A stretch of 64,000 nt of DNA from Tamilnaduibacter salinus. Its GTDB lineage: Bacteria; Pseudomonadota; Gammaproteobacteria; Pseudomonadales; Oleiphilaceae. Below the pieces are notes generated by a model that was given only the letters and a program-made list of their open reading frames with translations, did no database searches and was not told the DNA's origin. Location of the stretch: contig NZ_QEKQ01000001.1 of NCBI RefSeq assembly GCF_003096655.1, positions 124,001 through 188,000 on the forward strand, read 5' to 3'. The translations under genes were made by a program, and so were the position numbers. This document shows positions 47,589 through 57,477 of the stretch, in pieces (the stretch's first letter is position 1; each line of letters opens with the position of its first letter).

Positions 47589-48500
47589 ATGCCCAGGGCC
47601 CGGGAGCTGGACGAAGAGTTGATTCAGCGGTTTGTGGACGCACTCTGGCTTGAGGCTGGGCTGGGTGAGAAAACGCGCTCGGCCTACGCCAGTGATCTGC
47701 GGTCCCTGTCCGCGTGGTTGGCGGACCGTCCGGGGAGTCCGGCGCTTCGGGATGTCCGCCGGGCGGACCTGCTGGCATGGATTTCCGGCGGTATGGCCTC
47801 GGGTGTTCAGTCTTCAACGGCGGCGCGCCGTCTCTCGGGACTCCGGCGCTTTTACCGGTTTCTGCTCCGTGAACGCCTGATTGCCGAAGACCCCACCCTC
47901 CAGATCGACAGCCCCCGCCAGCCCCGCAGGTTGCCGGACACCCTGTCGGAATCGGATGTGGAAGACCTGATGGCCGAGCCGGACCCGGCGGAGCCGATCG
48001 AGCTGCGCGACCGGGCGATGCTGGAGGTGTTGTATGGCTGTGGCCTGCGCGTTTCGGAGCTCGTCGGCCTTGAGGTCAGTCAGCTCAATCTACGCCAGGG
48101 CGTTGTCCGCGTCCGGGGCAAGGGAGACCGCGAGCGGCTGATCCCGCTTGGCGAGGAGGCGGTTGACTGGCTTGCGCAGTATTTCCGGGAGGCGCGTCCG
48201 GCCCTCCTGAAAGGTTTGGCCTCAGACGCCGTGTTTCCCGGACGCCGGGGCCGGTCAATGACTCGCCAGACGTTCTGGCATCGCCTGCGCCACTACGCCA
48301 CGCGCGCGGGCATTCGCAAGAAACTCTCGCCGCACACCCTGCGCCATGCGTTTGCGACGCACCTGTTGAACCACGGGGCGGACCTACGGGTGGTGCAGAT
48401 GCTGCTGGGTCACGCCGATCTGTCCACGACCCAGATCTATACCCATGTCGCCCAACAGCGTTTACGGTCGCTGCACGAAACGCACCACCCGCGAGGGTAG
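47589..48500 (+). CDS. xerD: Tyrosine recombinase XerD
   Basis: 303 residues. SAM-like N-terminal DNA-binding domain, then the catalytic domain with all expected residues: Arg154, Lys178, His249, Arg252, His275 and nucleophile Tyr284 (TTQIYTHV). The end RLRSLHETHHPRG is XerD-like. With XerC it resolves chromosome dimers at dif. No repeats or integrated element lie next to it, and its position before dsbC-hom-thrC matches the housekeeping gene of pseudomonads. Confidence 0.96.
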   Translation: MPRARELDEELIQRFVDALWLEAGLGEKTRSAYASDLRSLSAWLADRPGSPALRDVRRADLLAWISGGMASGVQSSTAARRLSGLRRFYRFLLRERLIAEDPTLQIDSPRQPRRLPDTLSESDVEDLMAEPDPAEPIELRDRAMLEVLYGCGLRVSELVGLEVSQLNLRQGVVRVRGKGDRERLIPLGEEAVDWLAQYFREARPALLKGLASDAVFPGRRGRSMTRQTFWHRLRHYATRAGIRKKLSPHTLRHAFATHLLNHGADLRVVQMLLGHADLSTTQIYTHVAQQRLRSLHETHHPRG

Positions 48501-48597
48501 GCGTGCGTTGCGGGCGGGCTGGCGCCGGGAACCATCAATGGGTAGGGTGGTCCCAGCACGACAATCCATCACGAAACCATCAGTGAGTCAGACCATC

Positions 48598-49332
48598 ATG
48601 CACGCAAGACTGATCCCGACCCTCCTGCTGATCGCCACCCTGTTGATACCGGCGGTGTCGATGGCGGATGACGATCCCAAAAAGCAGGTTCGTGAGCGGC
48701 TGTCACAGGCCATTCCCGGCCTGACTATTCAGGGCGTTCGCGAATCGGACGTTCCCGGCCTTTATGAAGTGGTGACCCAGGGGCAGGAAACGCTGTACGC
48801 CACGCCGGATGGTCGTCACTTCGTGGTGGGAAAACTCTATCGGCTCGACGAAAACGGATTGACCAACCTGACCGAAAAGGGGTTGTCGAAGAAACGGGCG
48901 CGACTGCTGTCCCAGGTGGACGACGCGCGGATGATTTCGTTTGCCCCGGATGGGCCGGTCAAGGCAACCGTCAATGTTTTCACGGATATTGATTGTCCCT
49001 ACTGCCGTAAGCTTCACCAGGAAGTGCCCAGGCTCAATGAACAGGGGGTGCGGGTGAACTATCTGGCGTATCCGCGTTCGGGGCCGGGAACGCCGTCCTT
49101 CCGTAAGTATGTTTCGGTCTGGTGCTCGGAGGACCGTCAGACCGCGATGGATCAGGCCAAGGCGGGTCAATCCGTGCCATCGGCCCAGTGTGATAACCCG
49201 GTTCAGGCGCAGTTCCGGCTCGGCGGCCAGGTTGGGGTGACAGGCACTCCCGCCATTATCCTGGAGGACGGTCGGATGATTCGCGGCTATGTGCCGGCTG
49301 AGCGCTTGTTGCAGGCGCTTGAGAGCAGTTGA
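48598..49332 (+). CDS. dsbC: Periplasmic disulfide isomerase DsbC
   Basis: 244 residues from the ATG at 48598. Signal peptide to about residue 23 (LIPAVSMA), an N-terminal dimerisation domain, then a thioredoxin fold with active site CPYC at 133-136 and the cis-proline loop GVTGTPAI. It reshuffles wrong disulfides in the periplasm. An in-frame upstream start would overlap xerD and lack a signal peptide. It lies 97 bases after xerD. Confidence 0.96.
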   Translation: MHARLIPTLLLIATLLIPAVSMADDDPKKQVRERLSQAIPGLTIQGVRESDVPGLYEVVTQGQETLYATPDGRHFVVGKLYRLDENGLTNLTEKGLSKKRARLLSQVDDARMISFAPDGPVKATVNVFTDIDCPYCRKLHQEVPRLNEQGVRVNYLAYPRSGPGTPSFRKYVSVWCSEDRQTAMDQAKAGQSVPSAQCDNPVQAQFRLGGQVGVTGTPAIILEDGRMIRGYVPAERLLQALESS

Positions 49333-49376
49333 TGGCGGCCCGTGACGGCCGTCGATTTAATTTGGTGTTGAATCTG

Positions 49377-49413
49377 TATAATGGGGCGGCTCGGGCGAGA
49401 GCCGCCCGAGCCG
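49377..49413 (+). promoter_or_regulatory. hom-thrC promoter -10 with an immediate 5' stem-loop
   Basis: TATAAT at 49377-49382 is followed by CGGCTCGGGCG (49387-49397), loop AGAGC, CGCCCGAGCCG (49403-49413), a perfect 11-base stem. The predicted start site falls in its left arm, so the RNA would begin with most of this hairpin. It could protect the 5' end or, lacking a U tract, less likely end dsbC transcripts. No convincing -35 is seen. Confidence 0.5.
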
Positions 49414-49441
49414 AATTCATGGGAAAAACAGGGGTGACAGA

Positions 49442-50743
49442 TTGAAAGAGGTCAACGTCGGAATCTGCGGACTGGGAACCGTTGGTGGAGGCACCTTCAA
49501 CGTACTGACGCGCAATGCCGAACGCATTGCCGGTCGGGCGGGCTGCCGGATCCGGATTGGCCGGGTCGCAACCCGCACACCCCGGGACGACATTGATCTG
49601 GGTGACACCCCGTTTTCCACCGACATTGCCGACGTCGTGAACGACCCGTCCATCGACATCGTGGTGGAGCTGATCGGTGGCTACGACACCGCCTATGAGC
49701 TGGTGATGTCCGCGATCCGCAACGGCAAGCACGTTGTCACCGCCAACAAGGCGCTCATTGCGATGTATGGCAACGAGCTCTTCGAAGCGGCCGACCGCCA
49801 TGGTGTCAATGTCGCCTATGAGGCCGGCGTTGCGGGTGGTATCCCCGTGATCAAGGCGATTCGCGAAGGACTGTCGGCCAACCGGATCGACTGGATGGCG
49901 GGCATCATCAATGGCACGGGCAACTACATCCTGACCGAAATGCGGGCCGGCCGGGCGTTTGACGAGGTGCTGAAAGAGGCGCAGGCACTGGGTTACGCCG
50001 AGGCGGATCCGACCTTCGATGTGGAAGGCACTGACGCCGCCCACAAGCTGACGATCATGGCGTCGGCCGGATTTGGTGTGCCGCTGCAGTTCGAGAAGGC
50101 GTACACCGAGGGCATTGCCGACGTGACGCCCTATGATATCGCTCACGCCGAGGCGCTGGGCTACCGCATCAAGCATCTGGGCATTGCCCGTCGCCGCGAC
50201 AACGGCATCGAATTGCGCGTCCACCCGACGCTGGTTCCCAAGAGCCACCTGATCGCCCAGGTCGATGGTGTTCTCAATGCGGTGCTGGTGGATGGCGACG
50301 CGGTGGGTCAGACGATGTATTACGGCCCCGGTGCTGGCGACGAAGCAACAGCGTCTGCGGTCATCGCCGACATCGTTGATGTGGCCCGTTCCGTTGCCGC
50401 GCAGAGCCAGCAGCGTGTGCCGTATCTCGGGTTTGAGCCGGACGCGATGGAGTCGCTGGACGTACTGCCGATGGAAGACATCCAGTCCGCGTACTATCTG
50501 CGCATCCACGCGCTCGACCGGCCGGGGGTTCTGGCCAGTGTGGCGTCCATTCTCAGCGAGCATGGCATCAACATTGAGTCGATCATGCAGAAAGAGTCCG
50601 AGCTGGAGGATGGCCGCATCCCGGTGATCATTCTGACCCACACCGTTCAGGAGCGTCAGATCAACCGCGCCATCGAGGATCTGGAGTCCCTGGCCGACGT
50701 TCAGGGGCATGTCATCCGCATCCGGGCGGAAAACTTCAGTTAA
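49442..50743 (+). CDS. hom: Homoserine dehydrogenase
   Basis: 433 residues with a TTG start (AGGGG 7 bases upstream), beginning KEVNVGICGLGTVGGGTFNVL. NAD-binding Rossmann domain, substrate domain (NKALIA, FEAGVAGGIPVIK-like, GIINGTGNYILTEM) and a C-terminal ACT domain (LRIHALDRPGVLASVASILSEHGINIES) for threonine feedback. It reduces aspartate semialdehyde to homoserine. thrC follows after 28 bases. Not fused to aspartokinase, unlike E. coli ThrA. Confidence 0.97.
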   Translation: MKEVNVGICGLGTVGGGTFNVLTRNAERIAGRAGCRIRIGRVATRTPRDDIDLGDTPFSTDIADVVNDPSIDIVVELIGGYDTAYELVMSAIRNGKHVVTANKALIAMYGNELFEAADRHGVNVAYEAGVAGGIPVIKAIREGLSANRIDWMAGIINGTGNYILTEMRAGRAFDEVLKEAQALGYAEADPTFDVEGTDAAHKLTIMASAGFGVPLQFEKAYTEGIADVTPYDIAHAEALGYRIKHLGIARRRDNGIELRVHPTLVPKSHLIAQVDGVLNAVLVDGDAVGQTMYYGPGAGDEATASAVIADIVDVARSVAAQSQQRVPYLGFEPDAMESLDVLPMEDIQSAYYLRIHALDRPGVLASVASILSEHGINIESIMQKESELEDGRIPVIILTHTVQERQINRAIEDLESLADVQGHVIRIRAENFS

Positions 50744-50771
50744 GACCGGCCGCCAGCAACAGGAAACGATC

Positions 50772-52175
50772 GTGCGATACATCAGTACCCGTGGCGATGC
50801 GCCTGCGCTCGCCTTTGAAGACGTTCTGCTTACCGGTCTCGCCAGCGACGGTGGTCTCTATGTTCCGGAAACGTTGCCGCGTTTCACCCTGGAGGAGATG
50901 CGCAGCTGGCGTGGGCTGCCTTACCACGAGCTTGCTTATCGCGTGATGCTGCCGTTTGTTGAAGACAGCATTGCGGCCGATGACTTCCATGCCATGGTCC
51001 GGGAGACATACGAGGCCTTTGCCCATCAGGCGGTGGCACCACTGGTCCAACTGGACACCAACGAGTGGGTAATGGAACTCTTCCGGGGGCCGACGCTCGC
51101 GTTCAAGGACTTCGCACTGCAACTGTTGGGCCGATTGCTCGACCACGTGCTCGAGAAGCGGCAGCAGCACATGGTCATCATGGGAGCCACCTCCGGCGAC
51201 ACCGGGTCGGCGGCCATTGAGGGGTGCCGGCGCTGCGAGCATGTGGACATCTTCATCCTGCACCCCCATGAACGGGTCTCGGAAGTGCAGCGCCGCCAGA
51301 TGACGACGGTCACTGGCGACAACATCCATAACCTGGCGGTTCGCGGGAACTTCGACGACTGCCAGAAGATGGTGAAGACCAGCTTTGCCGACCAGTCGTT
51401 CCTGGGCGACAAAACGCAGCTGGTGGCGGTGAACTCGATCAACTGGGCGCGGATCATGGCCCAGATTGTCTACTATTTCCATGCCTCACTGGCGCTGGGC
51501 GGTCCTGACCGCAGCCTGTCGTTCTCGGTGCCGACCGGCAATTTCGGTGACATTTTCGCCGGCTATCTGGCTCGCCAGATGGGATTGCCCATCAACCAGC
51601 TGGTGGTGGCCACGAACCGCAACGACATCCTGCACCGGTTCATCAGCCGGAATCGCTACGAGAAGCAGCCGTTGGAGCCGACGCTGTCCCCGAGTATGGA
51701 CATCATGGTCTCGAGCAACTTCGAGCGGCTGCTGTTTGACCTGCATGGCCGGGACGGTCACGCGGTCCGCTCCCTGCTTGAGCGGGCGCAGTCTGAGGCG
51801 GTCGCGATTGAGGATTACCGCTGGCAGTCGGCCCGCGAGCTGTTTGACAGCGCGGCGCTGGACGACGAGGCAACCTGCCGGATCATCAGCGACGTCTATG
51901 GCGCGAACGAGTATCTGCTGGACCCGCACACGGCCATCGGTGTCGGCGCCGCCCGAGAATGCCGTCGTGATCCGTCCGTTCCCATGGTGACGCTGGGAAC
52001 CGCGCATCCCGCCAAGTTCCCGGACGCGGTCGAGCAGGCCGGTGTGGGCGTCGAGCCGACACTGCCGAAGCACCTGGCGGACCTGTTCGAGCGGGAAGAG
52101 CGTTACACCGTTCTGGACAACGACCTGACGGATGTCCAGAACTTCATGGCCCGTCACTGGAAATACGCCTCCTGA
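50772..52175 (+). CDS. thrC: Threonine synthase
   Basis: 467 residues from a GTG at 50772 with AGGA 8 bases upstream; an in-frame start at 50709 overlaps hom. It begins VRYISTRGDAPALAFEDVLLTGLASDGGLYVPE. The PLP lysine lies in GPTLAFKDFALQLLG, and GATSGDTGSAAIEGCRR and FSVPTGNFGDIFAGY follow. It converts phosphohomoserine to threonine. thrB is not adjacent. Confidence 0.96.
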   Translation: MRYISTRGDAPALAFEDVLLTGLASDGGLYVPETLPRFTLEEMRSWRGLPYHELAYRVMLPFVEDSIAADDFHAMVRETYEAFAHQAVAPLVQLDTNEWVMELFRGPTLAFKDFALQLLGRLLDHVLEKRQQHMVIMGATSGDTGSAAIEGCRRCEHVDIFILHPHERVSEVQRRQMTTVTGDNIHNLAVRGNFDDCQKMVKTSFADQSFLGDKTQLVAVNSINWARIMAQIVYYFHASLALGGPDRSLSFSVPTGNFGDIFAGYLARQMGLPINQLVVATNRNDILHRFISRNRYEKQPLEPTLSPSMDIMVSSNFERLLFDLHGRDGHAVRSLLERAQSEAVAIEDYRWQSARELFDSAALDDEATCRIISDVYGANEYLLDPHTAIGVGAARECRRDPSVPMVTLGTAHPAKFPDAVEQAGVGVEPTLPKHLADLFEREERYTVLDNDLTDVQNFMARHWKYAS

Positions 52176-52194
52176 TCCACCGTCTGCGATCCGT

Positions 52195-53931
52195 ATGACA
52201 CCACGACGCATCGTCCGACGTCCCGTGCCGGCCTCGCCCCCGCAATGGGGCGAGTCGCTCCCGCCGCTGGTGCGCCGGCTGTATGCCGCCCGCGGTGTCG
52301 AATCCGAGCAGGAGCTGGAATACACCCTGCGCCGGCTGGCCTCGCCGTTTGACCTGCGTGGCATCGACTGGGCCGTTGCGGTCATTGATGAGGCCATCGA
52401 GAACCAGCAGCGCATCCTGGTCGTGGGTGATTTCGATGCGGATGGCGCCACCAGCACCGCCGTGGCCATGCTGGGACTTCAGGCGCTGGGCGCCAACGAT
52501 CTCGACTTCCGCGTTCCAAGCCGTTTCTCCGACGGCTATGGGCTGACGCCGGGCATCCTCGATCGACTTGAGGCCGAGGGCGCGCTGCCGGATTTGATGA
52601 TCACCGTCGATAACGGCATAGCCGCGGTCGATGGGGTTCAGGCGGCCCGGGACCGGGGCATCCGGGTGGTCGTGACCGATCATCACCTGCCCGGTGATCG
52701 CCTGCCGCCGGCCGATGCCATCGTGAACCCGAATCAGCCGGACTGCCCCTTCCTGAGCAAGCATGCGGCTGGTGTCGGGGTGATGTTCTACGTGCTGACC
52801 GCGCTGCGCCGCTATCGCCGGGATGAGGGGCGGCTGCGTAATGAGCCCAATCTGGGGCATCTGCTGGATCTGGTTGCTTTGGGGACGGTGGCGGACGTCG
52901 TGCCACTGGACCACAACAACCGGATCTTCGTCGAGCAGGGCCTGCGGCGGATTCGCCAGGGCCAGGCCCGGCCGGGCGTGATGGCATTACTGGAAGTGGC
53001 GGGTCGGGACCCGGCGCGCATTACGTCCTCGGACCTGGGATTTGCGGTAGGGCCCCGGCTGAATGCGGCCGGCCGCCTGGACGACATGAGCATTGGCATT
53101 GCCTGCCTGCTGGCGGACAGTCCTGACGAGGCCCGGCGGCTGGCGTCCGAGCTGGACACCATGAACCGGGAACGCCGGACCATTGAGACCGGTATGAAAG
53201 AGCAGGCCCAGGCGATTCTCTCGACGCTGTCACTGGACGAGGCCGGCCTGCCACATGGCCTCGCCCTGTATGATGCCGACTGGCATCAGGGTGTGATCGG
53301 CATCCTCGCCGCCCGCATCCGCGAACAGACCCATCGGCCCGTGGTGGCGTTTGCCCCGGGCGAGGAGGAGGGTCTGCTCAAGGGCTCGGCGCGGTCCATT
53401 CCCGGTCTGCACATTCGCGATGTGTTGGCGGGGGTGGATGCCCGGTCGCCGGGGCTGCTCCACAAGTTTGGCGGGCACGCGATGGCGGCCGGTATGTCGC
53501 TGGATGCCAATGCGTTTGAGGACTTCCAGCAGGTGTTCGATGCGGTGGTCCGCGAGACGGTCACCGATGACGCCCTGGAGCCGACCATTATCACCGATGG
53601 CCCGCTGGCGGGCAGCGATCTGACGCTGGACACGGCCCTGACGCTTCGGCAATCCGGACCCTGGGGGCAGCACTTCCCCGAGCCCTCGTTTGATGGCGAA
53701 TTCGAGGTGCTGCATCAGCGCATCGTCGGTGAGCGGCACCTGAAACTGTTGCTGCGCCTGCCCGGCCATGAGGAGCCGGTGGACGGGATTGCGTTCAATA
53801 CCGGTGCCGAGGTGCCCGACTACACCCGCAGCGGCGCGCGGGTGGTCTACAAGCCGGACGCCAATACGTTCCGGGGCCGGACCCGCCTGCAGTTGCTCGT
53901 TGATTACATTGAGCCCATCACCGGCGGCTGA
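52195..53931 (+). CDS. recJ: Single-stranded-DNA exonuclease RecJ
   Basis: 578 residues. DHH-family motifs VVGDFDADGATST, VTVDNGIAA-like ITVDNGIAAV, VTDHHLPGD and DLVALGTVADVVPL coordinate the metals; the DHHA1 domain has GHAMAAGMSL, and an OB-like C-terminal part follows. It degrades single-stranded DNA 5' to 3' in recombination and repair. The start has no clear ribosome site, but the upstream in-frame start at 52132 is inside thrC. It lies 19 bases after thrC. Confidence 0.95.
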   Translation: MTPRRIVRRPVPASPPQWGESLPPLVRRLYAARGVESEQELEYTLRRLASPFDLRGIDWAVAVIDEAIENQQRILVVGDFDADGATSTAVAMLGLQALGANDLDFRVPSRFSDGYGLTPGILDRLEAEGALPDLMITVDNGIAAVDGVQAARDRGIRVVVTDHHLPGDRLPPADAIVNPNQPDCPFLSKHAAGVGVMFYVLTALRRYRRDEGRLRNEPNLGHLLDLVALGTVADVVPLDHNNRIFVEQGLRRIRQGQARPGVMALLEVAGRDPARITSSDLGFAVGPRLNAAGRLDDMSIGIACLLADSPDEARRLASELDTMNRERRTIETGMKEQAQAILSTLSLDEAGLPHGLALYDADWHQGVIGILAARIREQTHRPVVAFAPGEEEGLLKGSARSIPGLHIRDVLAGVDARSPGLLHKFGGHAMAAGMSLDANAFEDFQQVFDAVVRETVTDDALEPTIITDGPLAGSDLTLDTALTLRQSGPWGQHFPEPSFDGEFEVLHQRIVGERHLKLLLRLPGHEEPVDGIAFNTGAEVPDYTRSGARVVYKPDANTFRGRTRLQLLVDYIEPITGG

Positions 53932-54040
53932 ATTCGGCGCCAATCTTCGCTAAAATGCGCGCTTTTCCGGTGTGACAGCACCGCACTCATTTTATTCCGG
54001 GCCTGGCCCGGTCATTTCGCAATCTGGGAATGGATCAATC

Positions 54041-55136
54041 ATGGAAATCAATCCGGTTCTGAGCACGATCAGCGACCTCAGGGAGCGCACGGACGCGCTC
54101 AGGGGGTATCTTTGACTACGATCAGCGCAGTGAGCGACTGGTCGAAGTCGAACGTGAACTGGAACAGCCCAGCGTCTGGGACAACCCGGAGCGGGCGCAG
54201 AACCTGAACAAGGAGCGCGCCAGCCTGCAGTTCGTGGTCAGCACGCTGGATCGGCTGAGCCAGGGGCTTTCGGACTCGGAAGACCTGATCACTATGGCCG
54301 CCGAGGAAGAAGACGAGCAGACGGCTGACGACATCCAGGCCGAACTGGCCGAGCTGGAAGGCGAGCTGCAGAAGCTGGAGTTCCGGCGCATGTTCTCCGG
54401 TGAGATGGACGAGAACAACGCCTACATGGACATCCAGGCCGGCTCCGGCGGCACCGAGGCCCAGGACTGGGCCAACATGCTGCTGAGGATGTACCTGCGA
54501 TGGGCCGAAAAGCGGGGCTTCAAGGCCGAGATCGTCGAGCTTCAGGAAGGCGATGTGGCCGGCATCAAGAGCGCCACGGTCCATGTTCAGGGCGAGTACG
54601 CCTATGGCTGGCTGCGGACCGAGAGCGGCGTCCACCGGCTGGTGCGCAAGTCGCCGTTTGATTCCGGCAATCGGCGCCACACATCATTCGCCTCGGTGTT
54701 TCTGTCGCCGGAGGTGGACGACAGTTTCGAGATCGAAATCGATCCCTCGGATCTGCGTGTGGACGTCTATCGCGCCTCTGGCGCCGGTGGTCAGCACGTC
54801 AACCGGACTGAGTCGGCCGTGCGGCTGACGCACCATCCCACGGGTGTCGTGGTGGCCTGTCAGGCTGGTCGCAGTCAGCACCAGAACAAGGACCAGGCAA
54901 TGCGCCAGCTCAAGGCGAAGCTGTTTGAGCTTGAGATGCAGAAGCGTAATGCCGAGAAACAGCGCCAGGAAGAGGCCAAGTCCGACATCGGCTGGGGCAG
55001 CCAGATCCGGTCCTACGTGCTGGACGATGGCCGCATCAAGGACCTGCGCACCAAGATCGAGAACAACAGCCCCGACAAGGTGCTGGATGGTGATCTGGAT
55101 GCCTTCATCGAAGCCAGCCTGAAAATGGCGCTCTAA
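54041..55136 (+). CDS. prfB: Peptide chain release factor 2, with programmed +1 frameshift
   Basis: The product is 364 residues, read as 54041-54112 joined to 54114-55136. The first frame gives [24 protein letters not shown] and meets TGA at 54113-54115. Slipping one base on CTT continues with [16 protein letters not shown]. The RF2 stop-recognition tripeptide SPF is at about 204-206 and GGQ at about 249-251. RF2 reads UGA and UAA, so low RF2 favours the slip: autoregulation. lysS follows after 33 bases. Confidence 0.97.
54101..54116 (+). promoter_or_regulatory. RF2 programmed +1 frameshift site
   Basis: AGGGGG TAT CTT TGA C: a Shine-Dalgarno-like AGGGGG 3 bases before the slippery CTT, then an in-frame UGA followed by C, the classic prfB recoding signal. 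Confidence 0.96.
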
Positions 55137-55169
55137 ACCGAACCGACACAGACAGTGAGTGAGACACCC

Positions 55170-56681
55170 ATGACCGATCAGCCATCGGACCACGCCCAAC
55201 AGGACGACAACCGCCTGATCGCCGAGCGCCGGGCCAAGCTGGCGGAGATGCGGGAGCAGGGCAATGCCTTTCCCAACGACTTCCGTCCGGATCGTACGGC
55301 GGCTTCGCTGCAGGCGGAGTTTGGCGATCACGACAAGGAAACCCTGGAGAGCATGGGGCTGGAAGTGGCCGTTGCCGGCCGCATGATGCTGGACCGAAAG
55401 GCCTTCAAGGTCATCCAGGATCAGACCGGCCGTATTCAGGTCTACGCGCCCAAGGCGGTCCAGAAAGACACCAAGGACTGGGATCTGGGCGATGTCATCG
55501 GCGTGCGTGGCACCCTGTCAAAGTCCGGCAAGGGCGACCTGTATGTGGTCATGGACGAGTACGTCATGCTCACCAAGTCGCTACGGCCGCTGCCCGAGAA
55601 GCACAAGGGCCTGACCGATACCGAGCAGCGCTACCGGCAGCGGTACGTCGACCTGATGGTTAACCGCGAGTCCCGGGAGGTGTTCAAGGCCCGCTCGCGG
55701 ATTATCACGGGTATCCGCCGTTTCTTCACCGACCGGGACTTCATGGAGGTGGAAACCCCCATGCTCCAGACCATTCCCGGTGGTGCGACGGCCCGGCCGT
55801 TCGTGACCCATCACAATGCGCTCGATATCGACATGTACCTGCGCATCGCCCCGGAACTGTACCTCAAGCGTCTGGTGGTCGGCGGCTTTGAGCGGGTCTT
55901 CGAGATCAACCGCAATTTCCGGAACGAAGGGCTGTCCACGCGCCATAATCCGGAATTCACGATGCTGGAGTTCTATCAGGCCTACGCGGATTACAACGAC
56001 CTGATGGACCACACCGAGGCCATGCTGCGCCAGCTCACCCAGGAGGTGCTGGGGACCACCACGGTGACCAATACCGTGACGGCCGAGGACGGCACGGAGG
56101 AGACCATTGAGTACGACTTCGGCAAACCGTTTGAACGCCTGACGGTGGTGGAAGCGATTCTCCGCCACAACCCGGACGTCACCGAGGCACAGATCCAGGA
56201 CGAGGCCCAGGCGCGGGCGCTGGCCGAAAAGCTCGGCGTATCGGTCAAGGATGGTTGGGGGCTGGGCAAGATACAGATCGAAATCTTCGAGGAAACGGCC
56301 GAGCATCAACTGACGCAGCCGACCTTCATCACCGATTACCCGACCGAGGTCTCGCCACTGGCCCGTCGCCGGGACAGCAATCCGTTCGTCACCGAGCGGT
56401 TCGAGTTCTTTGTGGGTGGTCGTGAAATTGCCAATGGCTTCTCGGAGCTGAACGACGCCGAGGACCAGGCCGAACGCTTCCGCGAGCAGGTGGCCGAGAA
56501 GGACGCCGGCGACGACGAGGCCATGTTCTACGACGAGGACTACATCACCGCTCTGGAATACGGCCTGCCGCCAACGGCGGGTGAAGGCATTGGCATCGAC
56601 CGGCTTGCCATGCTGCTGACCGATTCTCCGTCCATCCGCGATGTCATCCTGTTTCCGGCGATGCGACCCGAGAAAGGATAA
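55170..56681 (+). CDS. lysS: Lysyl-tRNA synthetase (class II)
   Basis: 503 residues from the ATG at 55170; a GTG at 55155 is a possible alternative. N-terminal OB anticodon-binding domain ([28 protein letters not shown]), then the class II core with motif 1 ([21 protein letters not shown]), motif 2 ([29 protein letters not shown]) and motif 3 ([29 protein letters not shown]). It follows prfB, as in E. coli. Confidence 0.98.
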   Translation: MTDQPSDHAQQDDNRLIAERRAKLAEMREQGNAFPNDFRPDRTAASLQAEFGDHDKETLESMGLEVAVAGRMMLDRKAFKVIQDQTGRIQVYAPKAVQKDTKDWDLGDVIGVRGTLSKSGKGDLYVVMDEYVMLTKSLRPLPEKHKGLTDTEQRYRQRYVDLMVNRESREVFKARSRIITGIRRFFTDRDFMEVETPMLQTIPGGATARPFVTHHNALDIDMYLRIAPELYLKRLVVGGFERVFEINRNFRNEGLSTRHNPEFTMLEFYQAYADYNDLMDHTEAMLRQLTQEVLGTTTVTNTVTAEDGTEETIEYDFGKPFERLTVVEAILRHNPDVTEAQIQDEAQARALAEKLGVSVKDGWGLGKIQIEIFEETAEHQLTQPTFITDYPTEVSPLARRRDSNPFVTERFEFFVGGREIANGFSELNDAEDQAERFREQVAEKDAGDDEAMFYDEDYITALEYGLPPTAGEGIGIDRLAMLLTDSPSIRDVILFPAMRPEKG

Positions 56682-56685
56682 CGTC

Positions 56686-57432
56686 ATGACGGCACCAGTG
56701 GACGGGCTGTTCGAGCAGCTGAAACCGGACACCGGCTGGCGTGACCGGCTGGCGGAGGCATTCCGTCAGCCGTACATGGCCGATCTGGCAGCCTTCCTGG
56801 CGCAGGAGGAGCAGGCCGGCAAAGTACTGTTCCCGCCCAGCCACCTCTGCTTCAACGCCCTCAATTCGGTGCCGTTCGACGATGTGTCAGTCGTGATTCT
56901 GGGGCAGGATCCGTATCACGGTCCGGGCCAGGCCCATGGGCTGTGTTTCAGCGTCCGGCCCAACGTCAAGGTGCCGCCGTCGCTGGTGAACATCTTCAAG
57001 GAAATCCAGTCCGAGCTGGGGATCGCACCACCGGACCACGGCTGCCTGCAACCCTGGGCGGAGCAGGGCGTGTTGCTGCTCAACAGCGTGCTGACGGTGG
57101 TTCAGGGGCAGGCCGGCGCCCACCAGGGCCGGGGTTGGGAAACGCTGACCGATCGCGTTGTGAGCTGCCTCAGCGAACAGCGTGAGAATATTGTCTTCCT
57201 GCTCTGGGGCAGCTACGCGCAGAAGAAAGGCCGGATCATCAACCGGGACCGGCATCTGGTTCTGGAAGCACCACACCCCTCGCCGCTGAGCGCCCACCGG
57301 GGATTCTTCGGGTGCAATCATTTTCGGCAGGCCAACGAGTGGCTGGCCTCACGCGGCCGCCCGACGGTGGACTGGTCACTGCCGGATCAGCAGGCGCTGA
57401 TCGAGCGATACCGCGCCAGTAGGACCCAGTGA
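56686..57432 (+). CDS. ung: Uracil-DNA glycosylase (family 1)
   Basis: 248 residues. The water-activating Asp75 lies in GQDPYHG (73-79), and the minor-groove loop is HPSPLSAHRGFFG near residue 197. It removes uracil from DNA to start base excision repair. AAAGGA lies 7-8 bases before the ATG and only 4 bases separate it from lysS. It converges on the HDOD gene across a 45-base gap with short GC-rich palindromes. Confidence 0.97.
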   Translation: MTAPVDGLFEQLKPDTGWRDRLAEAFRQPYMADLAAFLAQEEQAGKVLFPPSHLCFNALNSVPFDDVSVVILGQDPYHGPGQAHGLCFSVRPNVKVPPSLVNIFKEIQSELGIAPPDHGCLQPWAEQGVLLLNSVLTVVQGQAGAHQGRGWETLTDRVVSCLSEQRENIVFLLWGSYAQKKGRIINRDRHLVLEAPHPSPLSAHRGFFGCNHFRQANEWLASRGRPTVDWSLPDQQALIERYRASRTQ

Positions 57433-57477
57433 GCGCCATAGGCGCAGCGCCGCCGGCCCGACGGCACTGCAAAGGGC

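Noticed and set aside
47589-48500. xerD considered as the integrase of a mobile element
   Set aside because: Length, residues and position before dsbC-hom-thrC match housekeeping XerD. No attachment repeats, tRNA target or cargo genes are adjacent.
49256-50782. A 508-codon open frame on the minus strand opposite hom
   Set aside because: Antisense shadow; hom is certain and the reverse product has no family pattern.
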